Shown here: positions 52,182 through 62,807 of the stretch, one piece after another
How the letters are laid out: every line of letters starts with the position of its first letter
Numbering within the stretch: position 1 is the stretch's first letter
From: Azolla caroliniana
Lineage: Eukaryota; Polypodiophyta
Direction of reading: 5' to 3'
NCBI GenBank assembly: GCA_043228905.1
Contig: JBHGNT010000004.1
Location: 14,136,001 to 14,200,000 of the forward strand
DNA length: 64,000 nucleotides
Program-made: the position numbers and the translations under genes
Notes under the pieces: generated by a model
What the model saw: only the letters and a program-made list of their open reading frames with translations
Told to the model about the DNA's origin: nothing
Database searches by the model: none

Positions 52182-53280
52182 CTCTTCATCTAACTGGTCA
52201 ACCCGACTCAGTCACTCATTCGGTCCACTTAGCTGAAATGAGATCGGACTCTCTTCAAGAGTTCCAACTTCGTGTTCATCAGAGGGTATCTCAGCCTCGC
52301 TGACCTCATCTTCATCTTCAGAACTCGGATTGGAGTTGAGGTCCAGAGTTGGAGGCAAATACCAAGATGCGGACTCATCGAACACGGATTGGAGTTGAGG
52401 TCCAGAGTTGGAGGCAAATACCAAGATGCGGACTCATCGAACACGACATCGCTACTTACGTAAGCTTGTTTGGTTCGGGGGTTATAACACTTATAACCCT
52501 TCTATTCGTTCGACTATCTGACCACGATACAGTTCTCGGCTTTCGAATCCAGCTTCCTTTGCTTCTCCTTCGGCACATGCACATACACTGTGATACCGAA
52601 AACCCTCAAGTGTTGTAGATTCGGCTTCCTTCCAAAATACAACTCATGGGCCAACACTTTTTCGCCGATCCGATTATGGATGTAGACCACGGTTCGGATC
52701 GTTTTGGCCCAATAGAACTTGGGCCTGCTCTTTTCTTCTAGCATTGCCCGCGCCGCTTCCACAACCGACCGATTCTTCCTTTCAGCTACGTCGTTTTGCT
52801 CCGGCATATACCTGCAATTGACTTCGCGCCGAATTCCAATTTGTTGCAGATAACTGTTGAATTAGCCAGAAAAGTACTCCGACCGTAGGCACTTGATCTT
52901 CTTCCCTATTTCCCTTTCGACAACATTTATAAGTTTCCGGAAACAGTCTAAGACTTCACTCTTCTTTTCGATGAGGTAGATCCATCTGTGCCAGGTGTAA
53001 TCGTCGATGAAGGAGGCATAATATCGACTCCCGCCAAGACTCACGTTTTGTGCCGGTCCCCATCCATCTGAATGTATCAAGTCGAGCTTATTTCGGCTCC
53101 GATTATGGTGCCTACATCATTGGTGTCGAGGATGAACATTCTCCCATCTCTACGCCCTTGCGCAATAACTTGGCCTTCTTCCTCGATGAAGCACCCGGGA
53201 TGCGTGAACCGGACTTGCATCCCAAGGTCGACGATCTTTCCGACCAACACCAGATTCTTCGTAATTGTCAGGACGTGAAA
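52182..53280 (-). pseudogene. Copia-D integrase, internally deleted
   Basis: The protease-side frame ends at NDVG near 53110 and joins directly to KLDLIHSDGWGPAQN, so the pre-integrase zinc module is deleted. The core start is open (53080-52862) but LRSEYFSG has lost the second catalytic Asp block. Glu remains in NDVAERKNR (about 52790). A 59-bp tandem duplication lies at 52326-52444 (ggattggagttgaggtcc twice). Not functional. Confidence 0.85.
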
Positions 53281-54392
53281 CATGTTTATTAGCTTCCTTT
53301 TTTGCCCGACCTGGCTGAGGGGAACTTCACCGACATGTACGATCGGATGCGGAGTGTCGTCTCTTGTTGCGACTACTCCCGATTGTTCTGGTTTTTCCAA
53401 GTACAAGAACTGCTCTTTATGGTTCGTCATATGGTTTGACGCTTTGGAGTCAACGTACCACACTTCGTCCGATTTCGGGGTGGTCTTCTTCATTGAGTTC
53501 GCTTCGTGTCTTGTCACGAAGGCTGCCCCCTTTTCGACTTTTTCGGATCCTTCGGCGTAGTGCGTCCGCTGCCGATTTCCTTGTTTGGTTCGTCCGGATC
53601 CGGTCCGGTTTTCTCCGAATCGGCGTGCTTCTTCCAGCACTCGCTCTCCTTGTGGCCTTTCTTGCCACAATACCAGCATTCCGCGGAGTGTTTCTCTTGC
53701 CGGTTCTCATTGCCTCCTCGACTCCCCCTACTTCCAGAGGGTCCAGAATTGTTGTCGGCATCACCACGATGCCTTCATCCTTGCTCCCATCGGGCACTGG
53801 CGTGCATACTTGTTGACGCACCCACGTGATTCTCCTCTACAAGGAGCATCGACTTGAAGTCGAAAAAGGATGGCGTATTCTCCCTTGTACAAACAGTAGT
53901 TCGGAATGCTCCGAACTTCGATGCCAAGCCTCCAAGGCAGATCTGCACCATTTCACCCTACTCAACGTTCACATAGATGGAGGCGAGGGAGTCACAGATA
54001 TCCTTTATCTTGGAGGTGTAGTCAGCCACCGTCATGTCGCGTTGGTGCACATTGCTCACCTCTTGTCGGAGTTGGTGCTTCTTGGTTGTGGTGCTTGCGG
54101 CAAAAATCTTTTTCAGATTTCCCCAAGCATCCTCCAGCGTTCTTGCATCCCAAATGTAGCTCAAGAGATGTTCGTTGACACAGGACGTGAAGTAGTAGAG
54201 AACTCTTCTCGCCGACTGTTCCCAGGCCGGGAAGTCTCTGTGTGTCGATTCGGGTGCTGCATCATTCGGTCCATCAACATAGCTCTAGTATCCATGTCTG
54301 AGTAGGTATTGGTGCATCTTGTACGACCAAGATGCGTAGTTACTTCTGTCGAGCTTCTCAGTTGGAATCGAACTAGCCATACCTCTATCCAT
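53281..54392 (-). pseudogene. Copia-D Gag and protease
   Basis: Gag starts at 54392 by homology to F. LLSYIWDARTLEDAWGNLKK and VADYTSKIKDICDSLASI are readable, then a stop where F has Glu/Asp. The zinc knuckle (ECWYCGKKGHKESEC in its own frame, about 53680-53638) is kept. The protease site reads VDSKASNHM: the Gly of DSG is Lys, which should abolish activity. Confidence 0.85.
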
Positions 54393-54490
54393 TTTTTCCT
54401 TTCGATTCTTCACCGAGATTAGGTTTTTCTTTTTTGTGTTTTGACCTGAAGTCAGCTGCAGAGGTTCTCAACCCTCGCACTGTGATACCA

Positions 54491-54872
54491 TGTGAAATGT
54501 TACGTGCGGAAGCAATATGAAAGACAAAATACCGACAGAAAAAAAACAGGTTTAATGGCGAGCTTAAGACACGATGTACGCGGGACAAACAAAGTGGGAA
54601 AATAACACACAGAAGAAATTGAATTCAAAATAATGTGTAAAAACTCTGTGCATAGGGTGTGCTGAGAGGGCACTTTTATACAAGTCCATACGGACTGACA
54701 GAAGTACTAACTCGTACTTCAATGCTCATAATTGAGGTCCTACACTAACTCCCAAATATATTCCCTCACGGATTATTTGGTCAACGGCCTCTCGGTTTCT
54801 GCACCGATCCGGCCTCTTTTTGTGCATTGGTTTATGCACCGGTCCGGCCAATATTGAGCTTGTATCTCAACA
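54491..54872 (-). repeat. Copia-D 5' LTR
   Basis: 382 bp, plus strand TGTGAAATGT..TCTCAACA. It is homologous to but clearly diverged from the P and F LTRs. The adjoining primer site (54478-54490) is damaged: gcactgtgatacca instead of gctctgatacca. In element orientation it starts TGTTGAGATACAAGCTCAAT, again foldable. Confidence 0.88.
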
Positions 54873-54978
54873 ATTATATATCATATATGTTATTATAGTG
54901 GTTAAAGGTCTAACATATAGACCAAGACGTCTTGGGCTTGAATCCTTGTAAGGCCAAAATTTATCTCTTCGGATGACA
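54873..54978 (-). repeat. Chromovirus C 3' LTR, U3 start
   Basis: In minus orientation it begins TGTCATCCGAAG directly after the polypurine tract (aaaaggggggataa, 54979-54992) and matches the first 100 bp of the 5' LTR. Copia-D cuts it at 54873. Confidence 0.85.
54891..54945 (+). promoter_or_regulatory. tRNA-like module in Chromovirus C 3' LTR, antisense
   Basis: TATTATAGTGG (54891-54901) and GGCTTGAATCC (54935-54945) are 44 nt apart. Between them GGTCT-AACATAT-AGACC forms a perfect 5-bp stem with a 7-nt loop at the place of the anticodon arm; CAT would be in the anticodon position. Confidence 0.65.
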
Positions 54979-55360
54979 TTATCCCCCCTTTTCGACGATG
55001 AGTTCCATGAGTCGGAAGACAAGATTTCGAACTTGGCTTATGGGGATATTTGTTGTGAAACGCAGCAACCATTTTGGAGGCATTAGCAAGATTCTCGAGA
55101 GGTTCCTATGTTCGATCATTAGGTGTATAACGTAACCAATCAACCAAATAATACAATTTGTTGTGAACGATCTTGGAGTCGAGAATGGCAGCAACTTCAT
55201 ATTCGGAGTCATCCGAAACTTCGATTGGAGGCGGGGGAGATGTAAGATGGGATGGAATAGAGCTAGTTGTGTACGGCTCCAAAAGTGAAACATGGAAGAC
55301 TGGGATGAAGATGCATATGAGGGGGAAGATCAAGGTGAAATGCCACATCATTGATCTTAC
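54979..55360 (-). pseudogene. Chromovirus C chromodomain
   Basis: After the integrase tail (FHVSLLEPYTTSS) the chromodomain reads YEVAAILDSKIVHNKLYYLV, DWLRYTPNDRT, a TAG where Trp is expected, and EPLENLANASKMVAAFHN. The aromatic positions Y, W and W/stop fit the methyl-lysine cage of plant chromoviral chromodomains, which guide integration to marked chromatin. Stop TAA near 54990 just before the polypurine tract. Confidence 0.85.
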
Positions 55361-56345
55361 CAGATATCATATATGGGCCAGAACGTTGATAATCCAATTT
55401 GCAGCAAGGATGGGTTGTTTTAATGCGACCTTGTAAAAGCCATACTCAATCTCCCACTTGAAACGTAGTCGATGAATCACGTCGATGACGGTCAGCAACC
55501 TTCTTTTGTGTGTTTTGAGCATCACATAAATGGTGAGCCGATCTTCAGCAGCTAGGTTTGTCGAGAGTTTGGGATGGTCAAAAGCATAGTCCAACAAGGA
55601 TGGTACCCATTGTTTGCAAAAAATGGGGAATATCTAGTAGAAGAATGTTCTGAGTTCTTGTAAGCAAATTCTGACAAATGTAATAGATCAACCCAATCAT
55701 CTTGTTGATAGTTGACAAAACAATGAAGATATTGTTCTACTGTTTGGTTGGTGCGCTCACTCTGTCCGTTAGTTTTTGGATGGTAGCCGGAAGAGAGTTT
55801 GCAAGAAGTATGTAAGAGTTTGAATCAAAACCCTTGGAAGGTGGTAGATCCGTAATGAAGTCCAATGAAATAGATTTCCATGGACTCTCAGGAATAGGCA
55901 TTGGTTGTAATAAGCCATATGGATGATGTTGAGGTTTTTTGGATCGACAACATGTATCACAACTATGAACATAATACGTAACAAAATGGCGAAATCGTGG
56001 CCACCAATAACTTCGAGAAATTAATGCCAAAGTCTTGTGGATGCCGAAATGTCCAACCATTGGTGTGTCATGACATTGTTGCAAGACTAGGAGTTGAGAA
56101 GGACCATCAGGCACATATAAGAGATTTTGTCGAAAAAGTAAACTATCATGCCAATTGAATTGGTTGTAGTCTTGACGAGGATTTTGAGATTGTGAACAAG
56201 AAGCACGATCTGGAATAATATGGTTCAGAATGTCTTGGGCGAATTCATCAGTCTCAACATGCTCCTGAATGGAGTCCAGAGGACTTGAATCCTTGGGTGT
56301 GTCTATAGCATGAAATGCCATTAGTCGTAGACGGTCAGGACCCAA
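55361..56345 (-). pseudogene. Chromovirus C integrase, core deleted
   Basis: The HHCC module is complete (QQCHDTPMVGHFGIHKT, HSCDTCCRSKKP; about 56095-55940). The core begins SISLDFITDLPPSKGFD with the first Asp, then jumps from SYILLA to LPATIQKLTDR-like sequence, so the part with the second Asp is missing. NGQSERTNQTVEQYL with the catalytic Glu (about 55765-55725) follows in another frame. The product could not be active. Confidence 0.87.
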
Positions 56346-57829
56346 GAGGATTTGCTTTTGACTTTCAAATGCAGCCTCTCATGGTTTAAGTTCCATATAC
56401 GAACGCTGAGATAAAGCATCTGCTTTTCCTTGTTGCATCCCAGGCTGATATAGAATTACGAAATCAAAACGAGTTAAGAACTATGCCCAATGAGCCTGTC
56501 GACGATTCAAGACTCGAGCACTTTGGAAGTACATCAGATTTTTGTGATCATTATAGACAATGATTTGTTGAGACGAGCCCACCAAAAAATGACATCATTG
56601 TTGAAAAGAATCCACAATGGCAAGAAGCTCTTTGTCGTGAATCTCATAGTTAATTTCTGCAGCTTCGAATTTCCGTGAATGAAAAGCCACAGGGTGCAGT
56701 TGGCCATCATTTCTAATCTGGGATAATATGCTTCCTAGTGTGAAGTCGGATGCATCCGCTTCGAGTATAAAGCGCTTCAATCGATCAACATGCATCAAAA
56801 TTGGTGTGGATGTAAATGCTTGCTTTAATCCTTCAAATGCAGAGTTTGCATTTATACTCCACAGAAATGGTCGATTCTTTTGTGTCAGTTGAGTGGGGGC
56901 AATACGATCTTTGAATAATCTTTGATGAACTTGCGATAAAAGTTTGCGAACCCCAAAAAACATTGTACATCTCGCACCGTCTATGGTGTTTGCCAATCCA
57001 AAACTGTTTGAACCTTTGCTGGATCCATAGAGATGCCATGTGAAGAGACTATTTACCCCAAAAATTCCACTTGACGTTGGTCGAAACTGCACTTCTCCAA
57101 TTTTGCATAGAGACCATATTCACGCAACCATTGCAAAGCTTGTCAAACGTGTATATCATGATCCTCTTGAGTTTTTGAGTAGATCAAGATATCATCCAGG
57201 TAAACTATGACGAAAATATCGAGGAAATCTCGAAAAATGTCATTCTCCATATGTTGGAAAACTGTTGGTGCATTTGTGAGACCAAATGGCATTACTGTAT
57301 ACTCAAAATGGCCATAGTGAGTACGGAAAGCATTCTTCCATTCATCCCCATGACGATTTTGAAGAAGATTGTAAGCACCTTGAAGATCTAACTTTGTGAA
57401 ATACTTAGCTCCACTGAGGCATTCCAAAAGGCTCAAAAGCAATGGTAGAGCATATTGGTTTTGAATAGTTACTTTATTCAATCCTCGATAATCCACGACC
57501 AGATGAAGCAAACCATCTTTCTTCTTAACAAAAAATATGGGTGCGCCGGCAGGAGATCTTGAATGCTGGATAAACCCATTCACCAAGTTCTCATCGATAT
57601 ATTCCCGAAGAACCTCTAGCTCCGTGGGTGAAAGGTTATAAATTGGTCCCCATGGAGGCTCTTTTCCGGGATGCAAATCAATCGGGCAATCATATGGTCG
57701 ATGCTCTGGTAGTCTATTGGCCTTCACCTTATCAAACACATCGGAGAATTCTATATATTTCTTCGGTAGTTGGACCCCCGATTCCTGTGAGCTCGATGTG
57801 GGAGTTGCTAAAACTGTGAACACCAACAT
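56346..57829 (-). pseudogene. Chromovirus C reverse transcriptase and RNase H
   Basis: The frame 57829-57143 is open for 228 codons: LPEHRPYDCPIDLHPGKEPP, NLVNGFIQHSRSPAGAPIFF, VDYRGLNKVTIQNQYALP, FTKLDLQGAYNLLQ, MPFGLTNAPTVFQHM and VIVYLDDILIYS with the catalytic YLDD (about 57200). Frameshifts follow; RNase H then reads FILEADASDFTLGSILSQ, NYEIHDKELLAIVDSF and ends with stops near 56590. This is the canonical chromovirus order. Confidence 0.92.
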
Positions 57830-57838
57830 GTCTTCCTC

Positions 57839-58380
57839 TCATCCTTCCTCACGTAACTGATGTATAGAGATTGTCGAAATCTTTTGGAATGACACATCCT
57901 TTGTTGGAGTTTTAAGAGACTCAGACTTTATTGTGACCTCTTCAATGGTTCTTTTTCTCCAATCAATAGTTGGGTTATGTAGCTCAAACCATGGAAGACC
58001 AAGAACTAAGGAGTGCTCTGGACTACTAATGATGTTGAATGAGATGACATTAGTCAAATTGCCTAGGACTACACGAATTGGTTCAGACTCTTCAACTATA
58101 TCACCTGATGCTATGGGGCGTCCATCAATGACTCCGACAGACACTGGGTTTGGGAGCTTATGCAATTGAATATTATGCATTACAACAAACTCACGATCCA
58201 TGAAACAAGAGCTGGCTCCAGAGTCTAAGAGGGCAGAAGCTGGGACTCGATGACACATAGATGTGTTAAGCTCAACTTGTGGAGAGAAAAATCGACTAAC
58301 TTGACCGGATTAAATGGAACCACAACTAGGGACGGATGTTACATGCCTAGGGCTGTCCAACCAAATGGCTCTGATTTTCG
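57839..58380 (-). pseudogene. Chromovirus C protease
   Basis: Entered by the proposed -1 shift, the frame reads RVSPAKIRAIWLDSPRH, one TAA near 58312, VELNTSMCHRVPASALLDSG, ASSCFMDREF and VLGLPWFELHNPTIDW. The DSG active site (about 58222) and the downstream GLPW are intact. The protease would process Gag-Pol. Confidence 0.85.
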
Positions 58381-58386
58381 CCGGAC

Positions 58387-58693
58387 TTACTCGTTTAACA
58401 CATCATCTAATTGGCTCAAGACATCAAATGTATTTTTATGACAGGGACTACTAGGCCTACTTGGGTTACGAGAAGGCGGGGCAAAATTTGAGATGGGACT
58501 GTCATGAGTAATTCCTTGGTTAACTTGTCGTCTTGGTTTATGTGGAAAATTCACAACAATAGGCCCTGGACCACCACAATAGAGGCATAGACGATTCACT
58601 CGCAATCGTTGCTTTTCAGCATCCAGTAATGGTCCTCGACATCGTGTTGTCTCGATTTCCATTGGAGTAGGGCCTTCCACCACACTTGACTTT
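58387..58693 (-). pseudogene. Chromovirus C Gag, C-terminal part
   Basis: VVEGPTPMEIETTRCRGPLL and a damaged zinc knuckle CLYCGGPGPIVVNF: the two first Cys remain, the His is Pro and the last Cys is Phe. Gag ends VLSQLDDVLNE with TAA at 58387-58389. It is separated from the N-terminal part by element G. Confidence 0.85.
58393..58399 (-). promoter_or_regulatory. Candidate -1 frameshift heptamer at the gag/pol junction of C
   Basis: On the minus strand G_TTA_AAC lies one codon before the Gag stop, in the same frame as in Chromovirus A; the -1 frame leads into the protease. Confidence 0.6.
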
Positions 58694-58698
58694 GATAC

Positions 58699-59325
58699 TG
58701 ATAGGAGAGAGATGATAGAAAACAGAAATAAATAAGATATATAGATCCAAAACAACAGAGATTTATTGATAATGAATGATTATAGTATAAGTAAGAGAGA
58801 AAGAATATACATAAACTCAAGCCTACAAGGATAAATTGATCACTAGAAAACGCACTACATGAATAGGCAAGAAAAACACCACCAGAAAGAGACTCCCCTA
58901 CCACCTTACTCTTCTTGCCTTATATAAAGTTCTCTTCCACTAGATATGTTTCCCTTGCTTTCTTTTTTATGTTTTTTATAGAATTTTTCATCGAGTCCTA
59001 TTCTTATCTATGACACAACTATCTTCAAATCGTCATATCTCCCTCGTCCAAGCTCCAAATATAGAGCTTAAAAAAATATGGATAGCTCTCTTCCTAAGCT
59101 TTCCAACCCATATTTGGCTTCCAAATAGAATGAGTTATGAGTGTTCGTTGTAGACTGTGTTTTGGTGGTTCGCTTTTTTCTTCTTTTACTTTTCTCCACG
59201 TGTCTTGCTTTTTGTTTGACTTATCCTCAAGACCTTGGTTCGTGTTCTTGACCTCCGGATGTGAATGCTCCATACCTTATATTCTTGTAAAGTTGAATAC
59301 CTTGAATTCTAAAAACACTTTCACA
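58699..59325 (-). repeat. Element G 3' LTR
   Basis: Plus strand TGATAGGAGAGAG..CTTTCACA. A TATA-like ttatataaag lies near 58920. It differs from the partner at roughly a dozen sites by eye. Confidence 0.92.
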
Positions 59326-59582
59326 TTTAGCCCTCCCCCTTGCTGCTTGGTGAACCATTTATGGTGAACCCTAAGTTACCAATAAAACAAAAGATTCTGC
59401 TTCGCCTTATTCATGGCTATAAACAAAGAAGGAGAGAATAAAAAAAACAAAATATGTGAGTAAAACCCCCACTAGTTGGTAGGAAAAACCTCACACTCCT
59501 AGACACACACCCACACACATATTGACAATTGTCATCACCATCTTTCTCCTTGTCAACACAAAGAAAGAGGTTACCACAATTA

Positions 59583-61560
59583 CTATTTCTTTGTCAACTC
59601 TCCAAACACGAGTAGGGTCATGCAATACATAGCTCTTGAGAGAAGTAAGCATGTCAACATATGAATAAACCTTTTGAGCGAGCAAACCTTTAGAACAAAC
59701 ACCTTCAAAGCTTTGAGACTTGTCAGAGTTGCCACCTTTTGAATTACTTTGATCTTTGATTCACCCATATAAATTCCTTCTTGGCATACCACATTCTCCA
59801 CACTACCTTGTTTTTTATAAATGACTATTTCATCTACAATATCATCTCGAAAAGGAAGTGAAAATTGATCTTGTTTGGTTGAATCAATCAAGGGTTGAAA
59901 GTTGATGTCATCCTCCGATTGTTGACGCATTTGAGCAATTGGTACACTCTCCTTCAACTTGCTGTGGTGTTTGATGCCATCTTCTCCTCTTATCTGTGAA
60001 TAGACAATATCATCTCGAAAAGGAAGTGAAAATTCATCTACAATATCATCTCGAAAAGGAAGTGAAAATTCATCTACAATATCATCTCGAAAAGGAAGTG
60101 AAAATTGATCTTGTTTGGTTGAATCAATCAAGGGTTGAAAGTTGATGTCATCCTCCGATTGTTGACGCATTTGAGCAATTGGTACACTCTCCTTCAACTT
60201 GATGTGGTGTTTGATGCCATCTTCTCCTCTTATCTGTGAATAGACATTTATGAATAACTTTGGAAACTTAAAAAGAAGAGAAATAAACCTTAGATCCTCT
60301 TCTCCTTGGACATCGTTTGAAATCATTTTCTTTTTCCCCTTTAGGGTGATAATACTTTTCTCTTCAATGACTTCGTCTTCCTCCTTAGACACCATGTGAA
60401 ATGATTTGTTTTCCCTATCCCATGAAGATTCATCAATTGTTATGCTTTCCTCTTCTTGCTTGCCATTATCGATAGATGATTCCTTCTCCTTTATACATTT
60501 GATTAGTTGTGGTGGATCCTTTGATGGTGATAAGTTCATGATACTCCAATCATGCATTACAAGTAATTCTCTTGGCTCTTGATCAAATTGTTGTTGAAGA
60601 GTTGATGCCCACATAACTTTGTTGCTACTCAATGCAAATCCAAAACACAAATCTTGCATGAACACCTTCATACACTGCAACTTGGCACTTACCAATGCTT
60701 CCTTACATGCATTGATCTCCAAAAGTCAATCTCCAGCTATCACTTCCAGGTTACCTTCTTCATCTTGCAACTCCCTTGTGGGTACTTCACCATCAACAAC
60801 TTTTCCTGTCATATCTTCCATTTGATCTTGCACATATTCATCATCAACCACCATATCGCTTGTTGTATCAATAATGTCCTCAACATGATGTACATTGGCA
60901 TCACCATCCATAGCATCGCTTCTCATAACAATCTCCTTGGATTCGTCTTTCACATCATCATTCTTTATATCAAGATTGTCCTCATGAACTATATGGGGGA
61001 ACTCCACATTCATCACCTCTTCTTCTTTGTCTCTGGAATCACCTTCATAGACATCATTATAACTCCAAAAATTAGAATAATGATATGAGGGAACTTGTTG
61101 AATCGAACATTGTAAGTATGCTAGTTGTTGGCTCATGACCGATCCACAATTATTATAGCTTGGATTTATGGTATATGACGTCAATACTCCATATGTTTCA
61201 CCGAATAACAACTTCTTCAATTGTTGATCATAACTTTAACATACTCGAAGAAAATCATGGAAAGACCTTGGGTACTTCATATGCATTTCATATTGAACAT
61301 ATGGATCTAGCCTTGGTTTGAATCTTTGCATCTTGAAGTATACATCTTCAACGCCTGCAACAAGTCGAATCCAAGTGGACCATATATCCAAAAACGTCTT
61401 CTCATACTCGAGGTAGCACATTGATGAAACCATACGAAATTGGAAAAGTTCTCTTCGTAGATCTGTCGCATCGCGAACTCCATATCTTGCCATTAGTTTG
61501 ATGATGAATCGGTAGATCCAACCGTCATTGAGTGGACAACCGTTCCTCCCGTTATACGGA
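59583..61560 (-). pseudogene. Element G Gag-like polyprotein
   Basis: One minus frame runs from about 61560 to 59583 with only two stops (61236-61238 and 60723-60725). The N-part is Gag-like: LRRELFQFRMVSSMCYLEYE, FLDIWSTWIRLVAGVEDVYF and YEMHMKYPRSFHDFLRVC. The middle is acidic (EDNLDIKNDDVKDES); the C-part has Glu/Lys runs and the repeated block SLPFRDDIVDEF. It lacks a zinc knuckle, protease, RT and integrase. No clear ATG precedes the Gag-like part. Confidence 0.72.
59829..60250. repeat. Nested tandem repeats inside the element G gene
   Basis: A 36-bp unit (about tcatctacaatatcatctcg plus aaaaggaagtgaaaat) occurs several times at 59828-60110, and a larger unit of about 165 bp occurs at 59839-60004 and 60077-60245. 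All keep the reading frame, giving repeated SLPFRDDIVDEF and a duplicated segment of about 55 residues. Confidence 0.85.
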
Positions 61561-61590
61561 AAGGATTAGCCCTCCCTGGACCGCCAAAAA

Positions 61591-62218
61591 TGATAGGAGA
61601 GAGATGATAGAAAACAGAAATAAATAAGATATATAGATCCAAAACAACAGAGATTTATTGATAATGAATGATTATGGTATAAGTAAGAGAGAAAGAAGAT
61701 ACATAAACTCAAGCCTACAAGGATAAATTGATCACTAGAAAAACGCACTACATGAATAGGCAAGAAAAACACCACCAGAAAGAGACTCCCCTACCACCTT
61801 ACTCTTCTGGCCTTATATAAAGTTCTCTTCCACTAGATATGTTTCCCTTGCTTTCTTTTTTATGTTTTTTATGGAATTTTTCATCGAGTCATATTCTTAT
61901 CTATGACACAACTATCTTCAAATCATCATATCTCCCTCGTCCAAGTCCAAATATAAAGCCTTAAAAAACTATGGATAGCTCTCTTCCTAAGCTTTCCAAC
62001 CCATACTTGGCTTCCAAATAGAATGAGTTATGAGTGCTCGTTGTAGATTGTGTTTTGGTGGCTCGCTTTTTTCTTCTTTTACTTTTCTCCACGTGTCTTG
62101 CTTTTTGTTTGACTTATCCTCAAGACCTTGGTTCGTGTTCTTGACCTCCAGATGTGAATGCTCCATACTTTATATTCTTGTAGAGTTCAATACCTTGAAT
62201 TCTAAAAACACTTTCACA
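61591..62218 (-). repeat. Element G 5' LTR
   Basis: 628 bp, partner of 58699-59325, followed in element orientation by TTTTTGGCGGTCCAGGG, the presumed primer site; tRNA not identified. Confidence 0.92.
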
Positions 62219-62223
62219 GATAC

Positions 62224-62807
62224 TTGGGGTGGAGTTGCAACCACTGAAGCTATGTTTTTGTTGGTCGGAAGCGTAACATTTGTTGGCGCTCAGAATGTCG
62301 CTCAAATAAGTGATTGTCACATCACACTTCAGTAAGAGATTTTGGATCATCATGGAAGGTAAGAAGTAAATCCTTCACATCATTGCGCAGACCTTGATGA
62401 AATTGGTCCATTAACGCAGCCTCGTCCCATGGAATATCACATGCTACAAGGCGAAAATTTGTAGCATAAGCGGAAGCAGGACGATCTCCTTGTCGTAATC
62501 GCCAAATTTTGTTTATTGTGGTCCTCATACTATCGGTGTCTCCAAAGTTGGCTTGGAACTCATTAATAAACCCTTCAAAATCTTCTAATAATGGTGAGTG
62601 CTTCTCTAGGAGTGGTGCAAACCATGCTAATGCGGTACCCGTTAACAAGGTACCAACTAGTCCCACACAAGCAACATCAGTTGGGTAACTGCTATGATGC
62701 AATTTAATCACAAGTCGTACCTGATTTAATAATCCATGAAATTGAGACCTTGTACCATCAAACTTGGTCGACAGACTAATCTTGGGTTCCTTCGGCGAGG
62801 TTTGAAC
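62224..62807 (-). pseudogene. Chromovirus C Gag, N-terminal part
   Basis: The frame begins at once after the LTR (QTSPKEPKISLSTKFDG), so the primer site, leader and about 75 N-terminal codons present in Chromovirus A are deleted. The capsid core is kept: VGTLLTGTALAWFAPLLEKH, FINEFQANFGDTD, KIWRLRQGDRPASAYATNFR and DQFHQGLRNDVKDLLL. It shifts frame near 62330 before meeting element G. Confidence 0.88.

Larger units (their letters stand above)
33573..54872 (-). mobile_element. Copia-D, Ty1-copia element lacking its 3' LTR, split by Gypsy-B
   Basis: The 5' LTR (54491-54872), gag, protease, integrase and RT are on the right of Gypsy-B, and the RT tail, RNase H and extension on the left (33573-34806). 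The 3' LTR and polypurine tract are absent: chromovirus LTR bases join the Pol extension directly at 33573. The target duplication is therefore lost. Confidence 0.88.
58699..62218 (-). mobile_element. Element G, gag-only LTR retrotransposon inserted in Chromovirus C gag
   Basis: Two LTRs of 627 and 628 bp (58699-59325, 61591-62218) with TG..CA ends enclose 2265 bp. The duplication GATAC is at 58694-58698 and 62219-62223. In minus orientation a primer-site-like TTTTTGGCGGTCCAGGG follows the right LTR and a polypurine tract (caaggggGAGGGCTAAA) precedes the left one. It encodes a Gag-like protein only, which fits the TR-GAG type of non-autonomous element. Its LTRs are very alike, so it is relatively young. 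Confidence 0.9.

Noticed and set aside
59829-60250. CRISPR-like array of 36-bp repeats
   Set aside because: Repeats are adjacent, without spacers, inside a coding frame of a plant LTR element.
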